64,000 bases of DNA from Undaria pinnatifida (taxonomy: Eukaryota; Sar; Phaeophyceae; Laminariales; Alariaceae): assembly GCA_012845835.1 (NCBI GenBank), contig JABAKD010000002.1, forward strand, positions 26,161,210 through 26,225,209, written 5' to 3'. Below, in pieces: positions 32,432 through 44,280 of the stretch. Position numbers and translations under genes: made by a program. The notes beneath the pieces were generated by a model. That model did not search any database. It was not told the origin of the DNA and was given only the letters and a program-made list of their open reading frames with translations. How positions within the stretch are numbered: position 1 is the stretch's first letter; each line of letters opens with the position of its first letter.

Positions 32432-33529
32432 TCAGTCTCTTGGGCATGACGCCCCCCCTTGCCCCCTTTCCCTCCTCCCCCCTCCCCTGCTCCCCCCTCC
32501 CCTGCTCCCCCCTCCCCCCTTCCCCCCTCCCCCCGGCCGCTTAGAGATGCCGACGGTGGATGGCGCTGCCGCAGCCTTTGCGCGTCGCTCTGCAGCTTTG
32601 CGTCTCTCCGTTTCATGCCAATCCCGCATGATGAACAACTCGGCTCCCTCCTCTCCTCGTCGAAACCATCTTCTGCCGGCCTTCTGAGCAGCCAATCGCC
32701 ACCCTTCGAATTTCATTCCAAAGACCGACATATACATACATATCCTCCTTCAGATGAGCCATCCAGTCCTTCTCTTGCCCCCCTGAGTAGCCCTTACCCC
32801 CAACAAACTCCCCCAACACCCTCTGTGGCAGACGCTCCTCCCCCATACGTGCTACGAATCCCGCAAACAATATCCTCCGTTTGTTTGCGCACTATCGCCT
32901 CTATGCTCTCGGAAGCTGTCTTGGCAAGCGCGTCGGCGTACGATAAGTGGTCGTCCCGCTTCCGCTTCCGCCGTCCGAGGCATCGGAGGAGCATGGAGTG
33001 GTGAACCCGTCGTAGCCTGTCATGGTCAGGCTTGTTCGGGCTCCACGTCATGCAACCGTAAAGCAGTGTCTCGACCACCTCAGCTTTCAGCAACCGCACC
33101 TTCAACCGTAAGCGCACCCCCGGGCGATCATAGATTTCCATCTTGTACCGCTGGAAGCACGCCCAGGCCCTCTGAAGAAGCCGCGTTATTGCAACGCTAA
33201 GGTCTCTGTCTGCGGTGATAGCCCCGCCCAAGTACACAAACTCGGTTTGATTATATACCTGGCCGGCTGCATGGATTGATTGTGAACGACACCTTCCCCC
33301 CGCCTCTGGTAATAATAATATTGCAGGCACATAATCTCTGTTTTCGCCTCGGAGACCGTAAGTAAGCCCGAACGACGAGCACGCAGTCACGATCACCGTC
33401 ATCATCCTTTCCAGCCCTTCTGATATCAGATGATTGCGGTACACGATGCCCGCATCGTCCGCGTACAGCATACCCCACAATCTCATTATACACCCCGGCG
33501 TCTATTCGCGCCCTCGCACCACGCGACAC
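32432..33529 (-). mobile_element. LINE (non-LTR) reverse transcriptase fragment
   Basis: The minus-strand frame 32794-33486 contains the RT catalytic motif LYADDAGIV, then YLGGAI and the C-terminal thumb-like signature ETLLYGCMTW … LRRVHHSMLLRCLG typical of non-LTR retrotransposons. Similarity continues in other frames (about 32613-32870 FAGFVARMGEERLPQRVLG, then 32432-32737 GWRLAAQKAG … WHETERRKAAERRAKAAAA), so at least two frameshifts have occurred. A stop lies just upstream of the YADD region. Endonuclease and the N-terminal part of RT are absent: 5'-truncated, dead copy. RTE-like clade is a guess. The C-rich run at 32470-32535 lies at its 3' end. Confidence 0.85.
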
Positions 33530-34149
33530 ATACCACCATACAATGGATAGATGGTTGTTGTCTCACATTAACTAGTAGTTAGTATTCTTGACAAAACAAA
33601 ACATCTAGATTCTAGAGTTCGTGGTCACACGAAGGTGCTGGAGCCCTAGGAAGATCCGAAAAACCAAGTGAAATCGAAATTCGTCCTGCAAATACTACGC
33701 TTTCCCGCCTAAAAGCGCACGATACGAAGAAGGCGCACAAGTGAAACGATTCAAACGCAAACTGAACTCACACGGCCGCGGATATCAACTCATCAACTAA
33801 CTACGGCATAGAGATCCCCCGTTCCCACAACTAACAAACTCGCGGCTGAAACTACAGCGGTTGGGCTGCCTGCACGGTACGAACCGCACGGTAATCGTGA
33901 GCACAGACGAGCGCGCATGCCTGCTGTCTGGAGTGCTGTCAGAGTGACGACCCGCGGGCGTGCAGTGAAAAAAGAGCAATCCAACCAAAAACCACCATAC
34001 AAATATATATATCAATGATCGCCCCGTCTTCCCGGGTTATCTGACAGGTTGCAGCGCAGCTACGACGCCCGTGCCTGGGAGGTTGAAATTGCGGGGGGTC
34101 GTTCCCCATGAAGGATATAAAACTCTACTAACTCTACAAAAATCAGTGA
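33530..34149. other. No gene seen
   Basis: Non-coding, no repeat relative recognised. Confidence 0.4.
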
Positions 34150-34537
34150 TGTTATAAGGCTTAGTTTGGGTAAGCTATCGGTTAACCTTGTGCAAGTGGT
34201 CAAACGGACTTAATACCCCACTATTAATAATAACCTTAACAAATGGCGTCGTCGACATACCATGGGTTTCTGGGTCGTGGGTTCGATCCCCATCATTCAC
34301 AATAATAAACTTTTCAGATTTTCCCCCATGTCGAACTTGGACAATACTCTCCCTCGGGTATCCCCAGGAAATGAAACGGCTTGGATATTGACAGAGGTCC
34401 GCCGCATATCCAGCCGACCTGCCATCCCGCCGTTTCAGGGGGGGAGAGAGAGTGTTTTAAGGCTTAGTTTGGGTAAGCTATCGGTTAACCTTGTGCAAGT
34501 GGTCAAACGGACTAATAACCTAGTATCCATAATAACA
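34150..34537 (+). mobile_element. TRIM retroelement, copy B (fossil)
   Basis: LTR-like repeats 34150-34241 and 34453-34537, TGTTATAAGGCTTAG… to …TTAACA/ATAACA. The primer-binding-like TGGCGTCGTCGACATACC is at 34244, a purine tract (GGGGGGAGAGAG) precedes the second repeat, and the flanks share AGTGA/GTGAC, giving a 4-5 bp target duplication. The inside again carries a B-box-like GGGTTCGATCCCCAT (34278). No coding capacity. Confidence 0.75.
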
Positions 34538-35625
34538 GTGACGTAAAAAACATGTTGTACTACTGCCTCGTAAAAAAACCCTGAAAAAAAGACGATCGCT
34601 GCTCTCGTGATGATGGTGTGCGTGCGGGTCGTGGGTCTCCGTGTACCATCCTCCTGCTGTGGTTCTCCATGGCCGCCTCATCGCCTTAGCTCCCTCGGCC
34701 CGCTCATTCACACTTGCTCTCCTCGTTGACGCTCAATTCCAATCGGTTCCCCTTCTCCCCCGTCCCAAAAAACAAAATGCTCCACGCAGCTTGCTCGCGG
34801 TGCTGATCTGAAAAACAAAAGTTCTCGTTCAGGGAGAGTTCAATCCGTCTCTTCCCCGCCCTTCGACGCTCAGTCGCCCTCCTCCTCCGTCGTCAATTCA
34901 GCCTCCTGCCTCCGCGCACGAACATCCCGATTAAGCATTGCTGCTCCGCCGTTGCTGCCTGAAAAGATGCGCGAATCGTAGGTGACGATGCCTAACGCAC
35001 CACGTACGATCCAACTCTACCGCCATGCCTAGTCTAAGCTTCGCGGCCACACGCAGCAGCAAGGAGGTATCACTCCTTGAGGGTGAGTCCGGCCTTACAC
35101 CCGCCAGAAAGACCCCCTCCACTCGCTACAAGCCTGCTAGGGCATGCCTCGCAACATGCCTTACCGAGGCGGCAACGGGAACGGAGGAGAAGATGGTACT
35201 ACGCACCAGGTACTTCGTATTTTGATGCGGATTTCGATTTTCCATGCAATTTCTTCGAAAAAATGACAGAATCAAAAATGACGAAATGCAACATCCCACA
35301 AAAAAAAGGCAGATCCTCCAATAATAATTCTGCGTCTGTCTTCGATGTTACCAGTGGCGTGCGATGCGTGCGCGCTGGCGTGCTACAACATACAGCAGTC
35401 CCTAGCTTGCGGTGCGGTGCGGTCTCCCCCCCCGCCGCCCGTCTGGGATAATTGCTTGGCTGGTTCAACGACCACCACCACAGCCACAAACACTCTCACA
35501 CTCTGGTCCCATGCTGCTGTGGATGGGTGGGTTGACGGGGGGGGAAAACGAACCGACACGCCATTTCAACAGTTAGTTGTTGTGCAGTTCACACTCCGGA
35601 GAGGCACACAGATAGCCCAAAACCT
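34538..35625. other. No gene seen
   Basis: GC-richer, with many overlapping frames but no recognised domain. Could include upstream regulatory sequence of the bZIP-PAS gene. Confidence 0.35.
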
Positions 35626-35633
35626 TATAAATA
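35626..35633 (+). promoter_or_regulatory. Candidate TATA box of the bZIP-PAS gene
   Basis: TATAAATA lies 133 bp upstream of the ATG at 35766, leaving room for a short 5' leader. It fits the chosen start but is otherwise unsupported. Confidence 0.3.
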
Positions 35634-35765
35634 TCCAGCATCCTGTTTCGTTGTTGCTGCGGTGGGGAATAAAATACAAAAAGTTATTTCCACGTGATCG
35701 TAAACAGCTGGATCCTCGGGCGGCCTGGGGCACTCTCAGCAGAGGAAACAGAAGAAGAAGAGGGG

Positions 35766-36116
35766 ATGGACGACGAGTACCCAAATCGCCAAGAACAGCA
35801 ACAACAAGAGCTGATGTTGTTACAGCAGGACGTCGTACAACGGCAAGGAGTGTTGGAGGAGGAGGCCATTGCTGGGAAAGGGGAATGCGGCAGCAGCGGC
35901 GGCGCCAACAACAACAACAACAACAACAGCAACAACGGCAACAGCAACAACGGCAACAACAACATCAACAACAGCAGCAACAAAAGCACCAAGTCGCCGG
36001 CCCGAGCTCGGCCCGTGCCAGATAGTGCTCGCCGGAATGCGTTGCGCGAGGCCAACCGCATTCACTGCAAGGAGACCCGAGAGAGAAAGAAAAAGAAAGA
36101 GCAGCTCTTGCGCGAG
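35766..36116 (+). CDS. bZIP-PAS transcription factor, exon 1 (basic region)
   Basis: Encodes 117 residues from ATG 35766: a Gln/Glu-rich start (RQEQQQQELMLLQQ), an Asn/Ser run from (AAC)n DNA, then a bZIP DNA-contact region ANRIHCKETRERKKKK. The invariant N-x7-R spacing is met by N97 and R105; Cys101 stands where Ala or Ser is usual. The exon ends in phase 0 at a GAG|GTGTGT donor. The zipper continues on exon 2. A bHLH reading was excluded because the H-x3-E-x3-R spacing fails. The frame is open further upstream without ATG, so an earlier coding exon is possible. Expected role: nuclear, sequence-specific DNA binding. Confidence 0.75.
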
Positions 36117-37177
36117 GTGTGTGCGTGGCGTGTGCTTTTTATTAGTGTTTTTTGTCGCCAAGGATAGATAGCCGGTATGGAATGTGTAGACTTAGATAAA
36201 TGTGTTTCCTTTGGAGGGGGGGGGGTGCTTGAATGGCTGCGAGGCGTATCATGCCCGGTACTGCTGTCTGGGGTGGTGTGCTTGTCATGTTCGGGGATAG
36301 AAGAGGTACAACAGTAGTAGGGCATCAGCAGCCGTAGCGTACGTACGTACCTTTTGTACGTCACCACAAAATGATCTCAGCTGTTTATTGTACGAGTAGC
36401 CCCTTGGAAGTTTGTGTTTGCCGTCCTTTGAAGGACACTTGGATCGCTGCGGGGCGTATCGTGCCCGATACTTTCTGGGGGTGCTGTGTTGGTCACGTCC
36501 GTTGACAGGTATAGGTAGGGCAGCAGGGGTGGGTACGTAGCTCTCTCTCTCTCTGCTGGTTGCTGTCGTTGTGTTGAATCATAAGCCCCATTATCCATGG
36601 GCGTTTCGTACCGCCGTTCGTCGTTTTCGTTTGGTTTGTTAGAATTTGAATACCTTCTTGAAAGCAAGTAATAGTGACGTGATCTCAACGAACGACCACA
36701 TATCATACAATGCATACACATGGATGGCATACATACACGCACGCCACCATCACGCCTGTGATTTGCGGTGGGAAGCAAGACGTATCGTCTAATACTCTAC
36801 GCATAGACTATATACAACATGCTGGTATGACCTAGGGAGAGGCAGCTACAGAGGTACGTGTAGGCGCGGCGTTGCGATGTCTGTTGCCCAACTATGCATG
36901 CATGTGATAACCGTGTTTCCACCACGTCCCCACGTCCCCATGGTCATTTCATTGATTTATTCTCACACGCACGAGCAGCGGCAATTTCCAGCAATAATTC
37001 CGCCAGGCCTCCTCTTTTCGTACTGATTCTTCCCGTAAAAGCCAAAATATCACATCAATTAATGCATTTTCTCGCCAATTTCGACTTGATACTTCTCTTT
37101 GAAGCTGTTGCTTGGACACACGGACCGCTCCGCTCCGCCCCCTTGTGACCGACCGACCGATCGATCGTGCCCGGCAG
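36117..37177 (+). other. Intron 1 of the bZIP-PAS gene
   Basis: GTGTGT donor at 36117; acceptor CCCGGCAG ending at 37177. It contains an imperfect direct duplication (about 36225-36310 and 36420-36510, 'ggctgcgaggcgtatc' / 'cgctgcggggcgtatc'). A zipper-coding exon hidden here cannot be excluded but none was seen. Confidence 0.65.
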
Positions 37178-37269
37178 GAAGTGGAGATCCTCCAGCTTTG
37201 CAAGGTCATTGTGGAGCATGGGCCGGACCTGTTCTCCCTCCATAGGATGGAAGAGAACGCGCCGTTTAG
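37178..37269 (+). CDS. bZIP-PAS transcription factor, exon 2
   Basis: A 92-bp exon, phase 0 in and phase 2 out, encoding EVEILQLCKVIVEHGPDLF and SLHRMEENAPF. Together with the end of exon 1 this gives a zipper of only two to three heptads (LLREEVEILQL) leading straight into the PAS start ('HGPDLFSLH'), a join seen in stramenopile bZIP-PAS proteins. Acceptor CAG|GAA and donor AG|GTACGT are both good. Confidence 0.75.
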
Positions 37270-38373
37270 GTACGTCTATATTTCGCGTATGTACATGTAT
37301 CACATACTACGATACACGCGTGCTTTTCATTAGGTGGATATTGAATGAACCAGGGTTACTAATACCGCTAGACTATGAGTTTAAATATAATTACCGTTGT
37401 AATTTTAAAATTATCAAACGCACCTTACATTTTAGACCATGAACCATCTCTGGACACGTACTTCGGGTATACGTATAGGAGCCGTTAAATCACTGAAGGT
37501 AATGAAAAACGTTCTTTAAATTTACGTCCAAATTGTTTCGTGCAAGCAGAGGTATCCAACTGCGGAAACGTATATCTTCTGTCGTGGGTTCTCCGCGTAA
37601 TTTTTTCACCGCGGGCTTTTTTTCCTGACAAAAAATACCTTGAAAACATTGGAAAAATCTGCCCGTGGTGGGTGAGACAAGCACGTGGCCATCAACTCAA
37701 GATACCAGATATCTGGTATAAAACATCCCGTTTTGCTGTTGGGCGACACGACAGCAGTAACACCGTCCGCGCCCCCCTCCGCCCCTGTCCAAACCCCACG
37801 CGAGCGTGCTGCTATGTATGTATGTGTCATACCGGGAACTTGTATCAGATTTAGAGGAGTTACTAGCACTACCAGGCCGCTGTATGTGATAGCAGACCTA
37901 ACAATGCTGTATATAGGAGAGCAGTAGCAGTGCTGCTGTAGTTTCGATGGAAAACCATCTGACGCTCTTGCTTGATGTTTTTTTTTTGTATTTATTTCGT
38001 GAACAAGAAAAAAAGGCAGTTCGTACGGACTGCGGTTGGTTCGGGCTCCGGATACGACAACAAGCAAATGCAAAGCTTTTATCTACAGCAGTAGTCTAAA
38101 AAAAAGTCGACGTTTTGACAAACCTGGCGCATGGTGATGGCGACCTGGTATAGACTAGTCTAGTAGTATACCGCGAAAATTAATGTGCATGCGATCGTAT
38201 CGGGGTTGTCATCATGCAGAAGAAGCGGTCCCCCGGCAAAGGCGGTGTTAGCACGGCGTTATGTGCCGATATAATGGCGGTCACTCACTCGGCGCGACTG
38301 GGGAAATGCGCTCATAAGGCTTCCCTCAATAAGGCGGTCCTGTTGCTCCGACACACCACCGCCTCACGGAGGG

Positions 38374-38411
38374 ACTCCTGCTGCTGCTGCCGCTGCTGCT
38401 GCTGCTGCAGT
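38374..38411. repeat. (CTG)n microsatellite
   Basis: About eleven CTG/CCG units inside intron 2; the poly-Cys frame is an artefact. Confidence 0.9.
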
Positions 38412-38494
38412 ATTAACCCTTTTGATGGTCATTATCATTTGTAGCGGCCAAAACAACAACGAACGAGTGATGAGAGCGGTTCTGTCAAGCGTCT

Positions 38495-38582
38495 TCAAGC
38501 AGCATCAGCAGTAGTAGCTGCTACAGCAGCAGCAGCAAGCAGCAGTAGTAGTAGTAGTAGTAGCAGCAGCAGCAGCAAGAAG
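38495..38582. repeat. (CAG)n/(TAG)n compound microsatellite
   Basis: Interleaved CAG and TAG units inside intron 2. Confidence 0.9.
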
Positions 38583-40767
38583 AGTATCGCCAGCCACGTG
38601 TCGCGCCCGTGTCGTGCAGCTCCCTTGTATCGCATCGCGGATCCCCCCCCGCCCCCCTACCCAAGCGGGCCTCGGCTGCTTCTCGTGTAACCGATATGCT
38701 GTGACCCGTGTAAAAAATGGTCATTTTTATTTTTTCAGGATTTTTTCCCCGACATTTTCGCATGAAAGGGGTGCACGACCGGGTTACATTCATCTGTTGT
38801 CAAGCATATTAATTCTGCTTCGAGCACACTTCTGTACATACAAGTCTGAACTGATTTGAAAGACACTTCTGCTTCTTGTGCTGCCGCCTTCGTGCTAATA
38901 ATATAACAGTATAGTACCCGCGGTACAACTTACCCTGTACCGGAGTAACCACGAAACAACACCAGTGGAGTGGTTACAGTAGTTCATGGGATAACCAAAA
39001 GGATAGGCCTCGGGAAGGCAGAGATGGAGATAGGCGGCATAACCAGAGTGCTGCTGCAGCTTGCTTTTCTTTTTTCTGCATGAACATGACGGCAGTAAGT
39101 GCTTCCGCCGAAGTAACGATACACACACCCCTCCCGGTGCCAGGCAGAACGCGGACGCACGGAAGGATCCACCACAAATACCCAAATACTACTAGTATAC
39201 CGCTTGTCGCTCCAAGTTCAACGGTGGTCTCAGTAGACGTTTGACTATTATTAGACTAGACTATACTATTAACAGTATACCAGCATACCGTATCTGGTTC
39301 GTAGAGGCTAACCAGTTCACCTATATATACCCAAACAAAGCGTTACTTCGGATCCCCCTCCCCCCTCTGGAACGGTGGGATAGCAGGTCGGCCAGATATC
39401 ATACGGGCCGACGCGTCATCACCCATCGGTTCCACGCGTACCTCCTTCTCGTTATCATGCGGTCTGGTCGGCCGAGCGGCTGTAGCAACACGCACATGCC
39501 AGCAAGCAAGCGGCTAAATAATGTTGCTATTATTTCCAAACAGATTACACACAGGAGTTTAGTTCCTTCGTATTACTGCTGTAATAGGGATTGCCCAAGG
39601 CGGTGGTGTGTCAGAGGCACATGACTGCCTTGTTGAGGGAGGCCGCCTTATTGTTTCCGGGTTATGAGTGCAAATTCCCATTATTAATAATACCTGCTAG
39701 CGCCAAGCGATTTTTGACCGCCTTGTATCGGGATACCGCGTTATAATTTACTCAGACCGCCTCGTTGGTTGAGGGACACCTACTGTACATACATTGAAAA
39801 CAAAACAAAAGTCGGTTTTGAGCTGTGTTTTTCTTCCGATCGGCTGATCAACTTTGCAATCCGTCTGTGGTGACACGATACGTCGGTCGCGCGTCTCCGA
39901 TATTTCACGCGAAGGATAACAAGGCCCGGTAACCCGCCCGGGTGCTATCGTACCAGGCAGGGGTCACTGTTACAGGACGATGTTGTTGTTGCCTATTAGA
40001 CCGCGGTTTTCAAATGGTCTCATTTTCAACCCGTACAGTTTTACAGCTGTGGTGCACATACAAGTACATCCTTTTTTGTTTTTCACTACTTGTCGGGTAA
40101 TATTCGACGGCAACTATGTACAGTAGTACACTGCTGTGTGATCGTTTGATGGCATTGTCGTTGTGTTCGGGGGTGGGGTGCAACGGATACGCAGGCGTTG
40201 ACTGCTGCTGCTGTTGTCTGTTAAGATAGTCCGCTACGTACCCTATAGATGGACAGAAACCCAGGCCGCCGTGCACGCATGATGAGCCTGATGTGTAGAG
40301 TGTAGAGGCCCTTCGTATTGACTGGCGAGCGCGGCGGTGGATATCAACTGCGCCGGGGCGGGTGTTTCATGGCGCCATCACGTTTTTGTCCTCTTATGGG
40401 CTTGATTGAGAGGGAAAAAACGCAAAAAAAGGGTCGAGAAAACAGCGACAATTGCATAATCATCTGCCTAAACAGCGCGGCCCGGACTGGTTGGGGTGGA
40501 GGTATGGGGGGGGGGAAGGGTCCGAAGTGCGATGCACGACACGGGCGGTAATAAACAGCATGAATGATGACACTTGTATGATACTGCTGTTGTTACCGGC
40601 GCTTCTTAGGCGAAAAAAAAACACACCCTGTATTTGGACTACCCCGCCCTAAAAGACAACCCAGCAAGTTCAAGGTGCTCGATGCTGTAACAATCGTTAC
40701 GACCTTTTTTTTCTTCTCTCTTTTTCGGTGTTTTCCCCTTTTTTTTTCGGACCCTCTTGCACAACAG

Positions 40768-40911
40768 CGAGAACACACAATCAACAGAGTACGTTAGCAT
40801 GCTTTTTTCAAGCGTAGAAGAGGTTGGGGCGTGCGACAGAAAAAACACACAATCAACAGAGTACGTTAGCATGCTTTTTTCAAGCGTAGAAGAGGTTGGG
40901 GCGTGCGACAG
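40768..40911 (+). repeat. Tandem duplication, 72-bp unit
   Basis: 'acacacaatcaacagagtac' starts at 40773 and 40845; both units end 'gttggggcgtgcgacag'. Nearly identical copies. Confidence 0.9.
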
Positions 40912-41539
40912 CAGCACTAAGTACCACAATTGCTACGCGAATGTAGAGCAATCTCCTTACCCACCGTAGCTCCAAATCCCTCGCTCATGGTGCTGATTGT
41001 TAGTTCGGAAACACCCCCTACCCCCGCTCACCCCGGGCTATGCTGTAAATCGATGATTTTTTCGTCATCGCCTCCCTCCCCCCCCCCTCACGTTATAAAA
41101 ATCTAAAAACGTCAGCTTTGAGTACGAGTTATTTCTCACGGCGCTTCGCGCTTGGTGTAAGCAATGTCTGCCTCGCTGGTGACAACCCGACGTGCTTCGT
41201 CCCGGCATAGTAGGGATGTGAGGGTCTATGGTACACATTCGACTACGGCCATGCAAAAGCTGAGTAGCGCCCCCCCCCCCCCCCCGCGCTTATTGCTCGA
41301 GGGGGGCTTTGTGCTTGCATAGACAGGTTGGTGGTGTCTGCGTGGGATCTCCGTGGGGAAAACTTGCTGCACGTACAGTCTGTTAATTGTAACAGACGTG
41401 GTTGCGAGATGGCGCGTTTCTCCGTTAATGTGCACTCCGCCCCCCTTTCCTGCCCGATATAAAGGCCGGGGCAAAAAAAAAACATACGAGAACAGCGTCT
41501 CTACATGGCCCACACTACTTTTTTTTCGTTTTTTTTTTT

Positions 41540-41640
41540 TTTCATCCGGCGGATGGGGAATAATAAAGCTCAAGCTCACCACACTTCCACGTATTTTCCC
41601 GTGTGAGTGTCGATTTAACTCAACTGCATTCGTTCGCAAT
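41540..41640 (-). repeat. R9 short element, reverse
   Basis: On the minus strand: 'gagttaaatcgacactcacac', 'aatacgtggaagtgtgg', 'gagctt', 'ccgccggatgaaaaaaa', the order seen at 8552 and 57368. Confidence 0.55.
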
Positions 41641-42034
41641 CTAGCGCTAGCTGGCGTGTCCTTCGGTTCCAAATTATAGCGAAAGCCTTGAGCTGTCCCT
41701 GTCGGCGGTCCTCGTTTCACACTACTAATACTCCAAGCTAGCAACAACGAAAAAAAAAAAGACGGGAGACTACCGCTGCAACAGTATTACGAAGCCACGC
41801 GAAAAAAACCGGGCTGCGGGTACACAGTGTATGAGCATGCTCGAAGTGAAAAGGAAGGACAGGTACGGCACGCACACAGCATGATAATACATGTACCGCT
41901 TGCTGCACGCTTTGCCTGGACTCTGTTGATGATACCTGCGCTTCTCGCATCCTTGTGCCCAGAAGGGTTCATACAAAAGCTCAGTATACCACCCCCCCCC
42001 CTCTCCGCGCTCATTTCTCACTAGGGTGTATTTT

Positions 42035-42253
42035 TCTGGCCCGCTTGCCAGAGCCTTGGGATATACTCTCCCCGGTATCCCCAGGAAATGAAACCGCTTG
42101 GGTGGATATTGACAGGTCCACCCGTATATCCGGCCGACCTGCTATCCCGCCGTTTCAGGGGGGGAGAGCGTTATAAGGGTTAGTTTGGGTAAGCTGTTGG
42201 TTAACCTTTTGCAAGTGGTCAAACGGACTAATACCCCCACTAATTCCTTAACA
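42035..42253 (+). mobile_element. TRIM retroelement, copy C, 3' part (fossil)
   Basis: Internal sequence ('tatccccaggaaatgaaacc', 'ggccgacctgctatcccgcc') and a purine tract lead into one LTR-like repeat (about 42169-42253, ending CCTTAACA). The 5' repeat and primer site are absent. It fills the loop of the inverted repeat around it. Confidence 0.7.
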
Positions 42254-43961
42254 GGGGCTTGTGGACCCTTCTGCGGCACGGGAATGCGAGAAGCGCAGGT
42301 ATCACCCAACAGCAGAATCTAGGCAGAGCGTGGAGCGAGCGGTACATGGATTATCATGCGCTGTGCGTGCCGTGCTTGTGCTTCCTTTTCACTTCGAGCA
42401 TGCACATACCCTGTGTACCCGCAGCCCGGGCTCCTTCGTGTGGCTTCGTATTGCTGTTGCAGCGGTAGTCTTCTGCATTTTTTTTCGTTGCTGTTGTTGT
42501 TGTTGTTGTTGCTTGGAGCATTAGTAGTGTGGGCCATGTGGAGGCGCTGTTCTCGTACATGTTTTTGTTGGCCCCGGTTCTTACGTCGGGGAGCAAAGAG
42601 GGCGCGGAGTGCACATTACAGGAGAAACGCGTCGTCTCGCAACCACGCCTGTTACAATTATCAGGCTATACATGCAGCACGTTTTCCCTCCGGAGACCCC
42701 GCGCACGCACTCCCAATCTATGTAAGCACAAAGTGCCGAAGTCCACGGTACTTGGGATACAGCTCGCCCTTCGTGCGAATCTCTAGGCACTTCGCGCTTT
42801 GGAGCATGAAGTTTCTACCGGGTCCGCAAAAACCCGACGTGGTGCTTGCTTTGTAGAGATAGATGCAAAGGTCTACGGCCGCGTACGACTACGGCCATGT
42901 TTGACATGAGTTAACCCCCCCCCCCGTCGGCCTATCGATCACATCTCTCTATCTTCGCTTACACACACTCGCAAGCACAAGGTTCCAAAACTCGATCTGC
43001 TCATCATCATCCTGACAGCTGACGTTAAATCTTATGTTCCTTCTTTTTCCGTTTATTTAGACCTATGACAATGGAAGGCCGATAGTTTGGCCTAAAAGTT
43101 TGCAAACTTTTTTCGGAGATTATTTGCTGAAAGATTCCGGGTGACGTCGCTATGGGGAAAATATTACTTTTTTTTTCTGGCTCTTTTTTGGGTCATGCGG
43201 TCCAACAGGTCAATTGGTCTATTTTTCATCAAGCCTTGATCAACACTGCCCACCAAACACGATTGACCTTCGATCTCGAGATAAGAGACAACCCATGGTC
43301 ACTCCTCTTTGTTCCGGACAAGGCCACATGAGTGCAGGTGACAGCGCTGAAGCGTTTATCTCGATCCGTCCCCTTAGAGCGTGGGAGGTTGCTTGTGTTG
43401 TGCTGTGGTCTTCCGTCACATACTCTGTTTTTCGCCCGTTGGGAGACGATAGAGAGTTGTTGTCTCAGTTTCCTACACACCAGCCACCGAATGTGTTTTT
43501 AACAGAAGCCTGATCGGCGCCCGCATCAAATCACCGGCCGTAGAGTGAGCGCTCTACGACAAGGGGGGGTCGGAGCCCCTAACGAGCTCGCCACGTTCAG
43601 AGTTCACGACGCTGTCGTTGATTTCGTCGAACGAAGTGAGTGGAGAACACGAAATTTCGCCGCGTCTAATCAAAGATCTGCTTGAGAAATTCTCAGGCCG
43701 ATGTTGGCCAAGATCGCCGCGAGAAATCGTTTCTTTCCGGAATTCTGGAAAGTTTCAAAAGAAAAATCTACCAAATTGGGTCCATAGGCGACCGACCGTT
43801 CAGGCAAAGTTTTGGCTGGGATCGTCGAGAATTTCAAACTTTTGGCCTTCCATTGTCACCGGTCTTATCATTGCCCATTTTTTTTTTCTTTTTTTTTTTT
43901 TCCCTTTCCACTTTTTTTTTCTTTTTTTTCTTCACAAAAAAAATAAAATCAACAACGACAG

Positions 43962-44280
43962 GTTCCTGTGCGAAAACTTTTGTCAGCGACTGCAAGTCGC
44001 GCCGGAAGAAATCATAGGCCAGCCGCTCGCGAGCATCGTCGACCCTCGAGATCAGCACATCTTGGGACACACCGTACTCCGCGTGCTAGAACGACGGCCC
44101 CGAAACTTTGACGACGGCTCGGGCATGGGAGACATCGTGGGGGGAGGGACGGGAGAAGGGCCGACCGGGATTCTGGTCTACCTACGCGTGACGAGCCGCG
44201 GACTGACATGCCACGCAGGAATGACCATTTCCATAGGCAGCCAGGGGCTTATCGTGGTCACGCGCTTGTATGGTTCGTAG
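43962..44280 (+). CDS. bZIP-PAS transcription factor, exon 3 (PAS domain)
   Basis: Phase 2 entry completes an Arg codon, then FLCENFCQRLQVAPEEIIGQ, LASIVDPRDQHILGHTVLRV and, after a Gly-rich loop, ILVYLRVTSRG, TCHAGMTISIG and LIVVTRLYGS: a PAS fold (helical EE-I-G-x-P turn, then the closing strands). PAS domains sense small ligands or mediate dimerisation; no flavin-binding Cys motif of LOV type is seen, so light sensing is not suggested. The frame ends at TAG 44278-44280, giving about 253 residues in all. A GTAAGC at 44280 could instead be a donor to a further exon. Confidence 0.75.

Larger units (their letters stand above)
41225..42920. repeat. Large interrupted inverted repeat (foldback-like)
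   Basis: Left arm blocks 41225-41518 and 41750-42005 are the reverse complement, with divergence, of right arm blocks 42530-42920 and 42258-42480. Examples: 'gcggtagtc' with 'gactaccgc'; 'cgaagtgaaaaggaag' with 'cttccttttcacttcg'; 'gagaacagcg' with 'cgctgttctc'. The left arm is enlarged by an R9 insertion, and the loop (42006-42257) is largely a TRIM piece. Either a foldback-type element or two copies of one element in inverted order. Confidence 0.7.
37270..43961 (+). other. Intron 2 of the bZIP-PAS gene, 6.7 kb, repeat-laden
   Basis: GTACGT donor at 37270 and a long T-rich tract before the acceptor CGACAG (ending 43961). The phases match on both sides (2/2), which is the main evidence that the exons belong together. 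It holds (CTG)n runs, a 72-bp tandem pair, an inverted-repeat structure and a TRIM piece. Other small genes inside were looked for and not found. Confidence 0.65.

Noticed and set aside
35766-37269. bHLH instead of bZIP
   Set aside because: The H-x3-E-x3-R spacing of bHLH basic regions is not met, while the bZIP N-x7-R spacing is.
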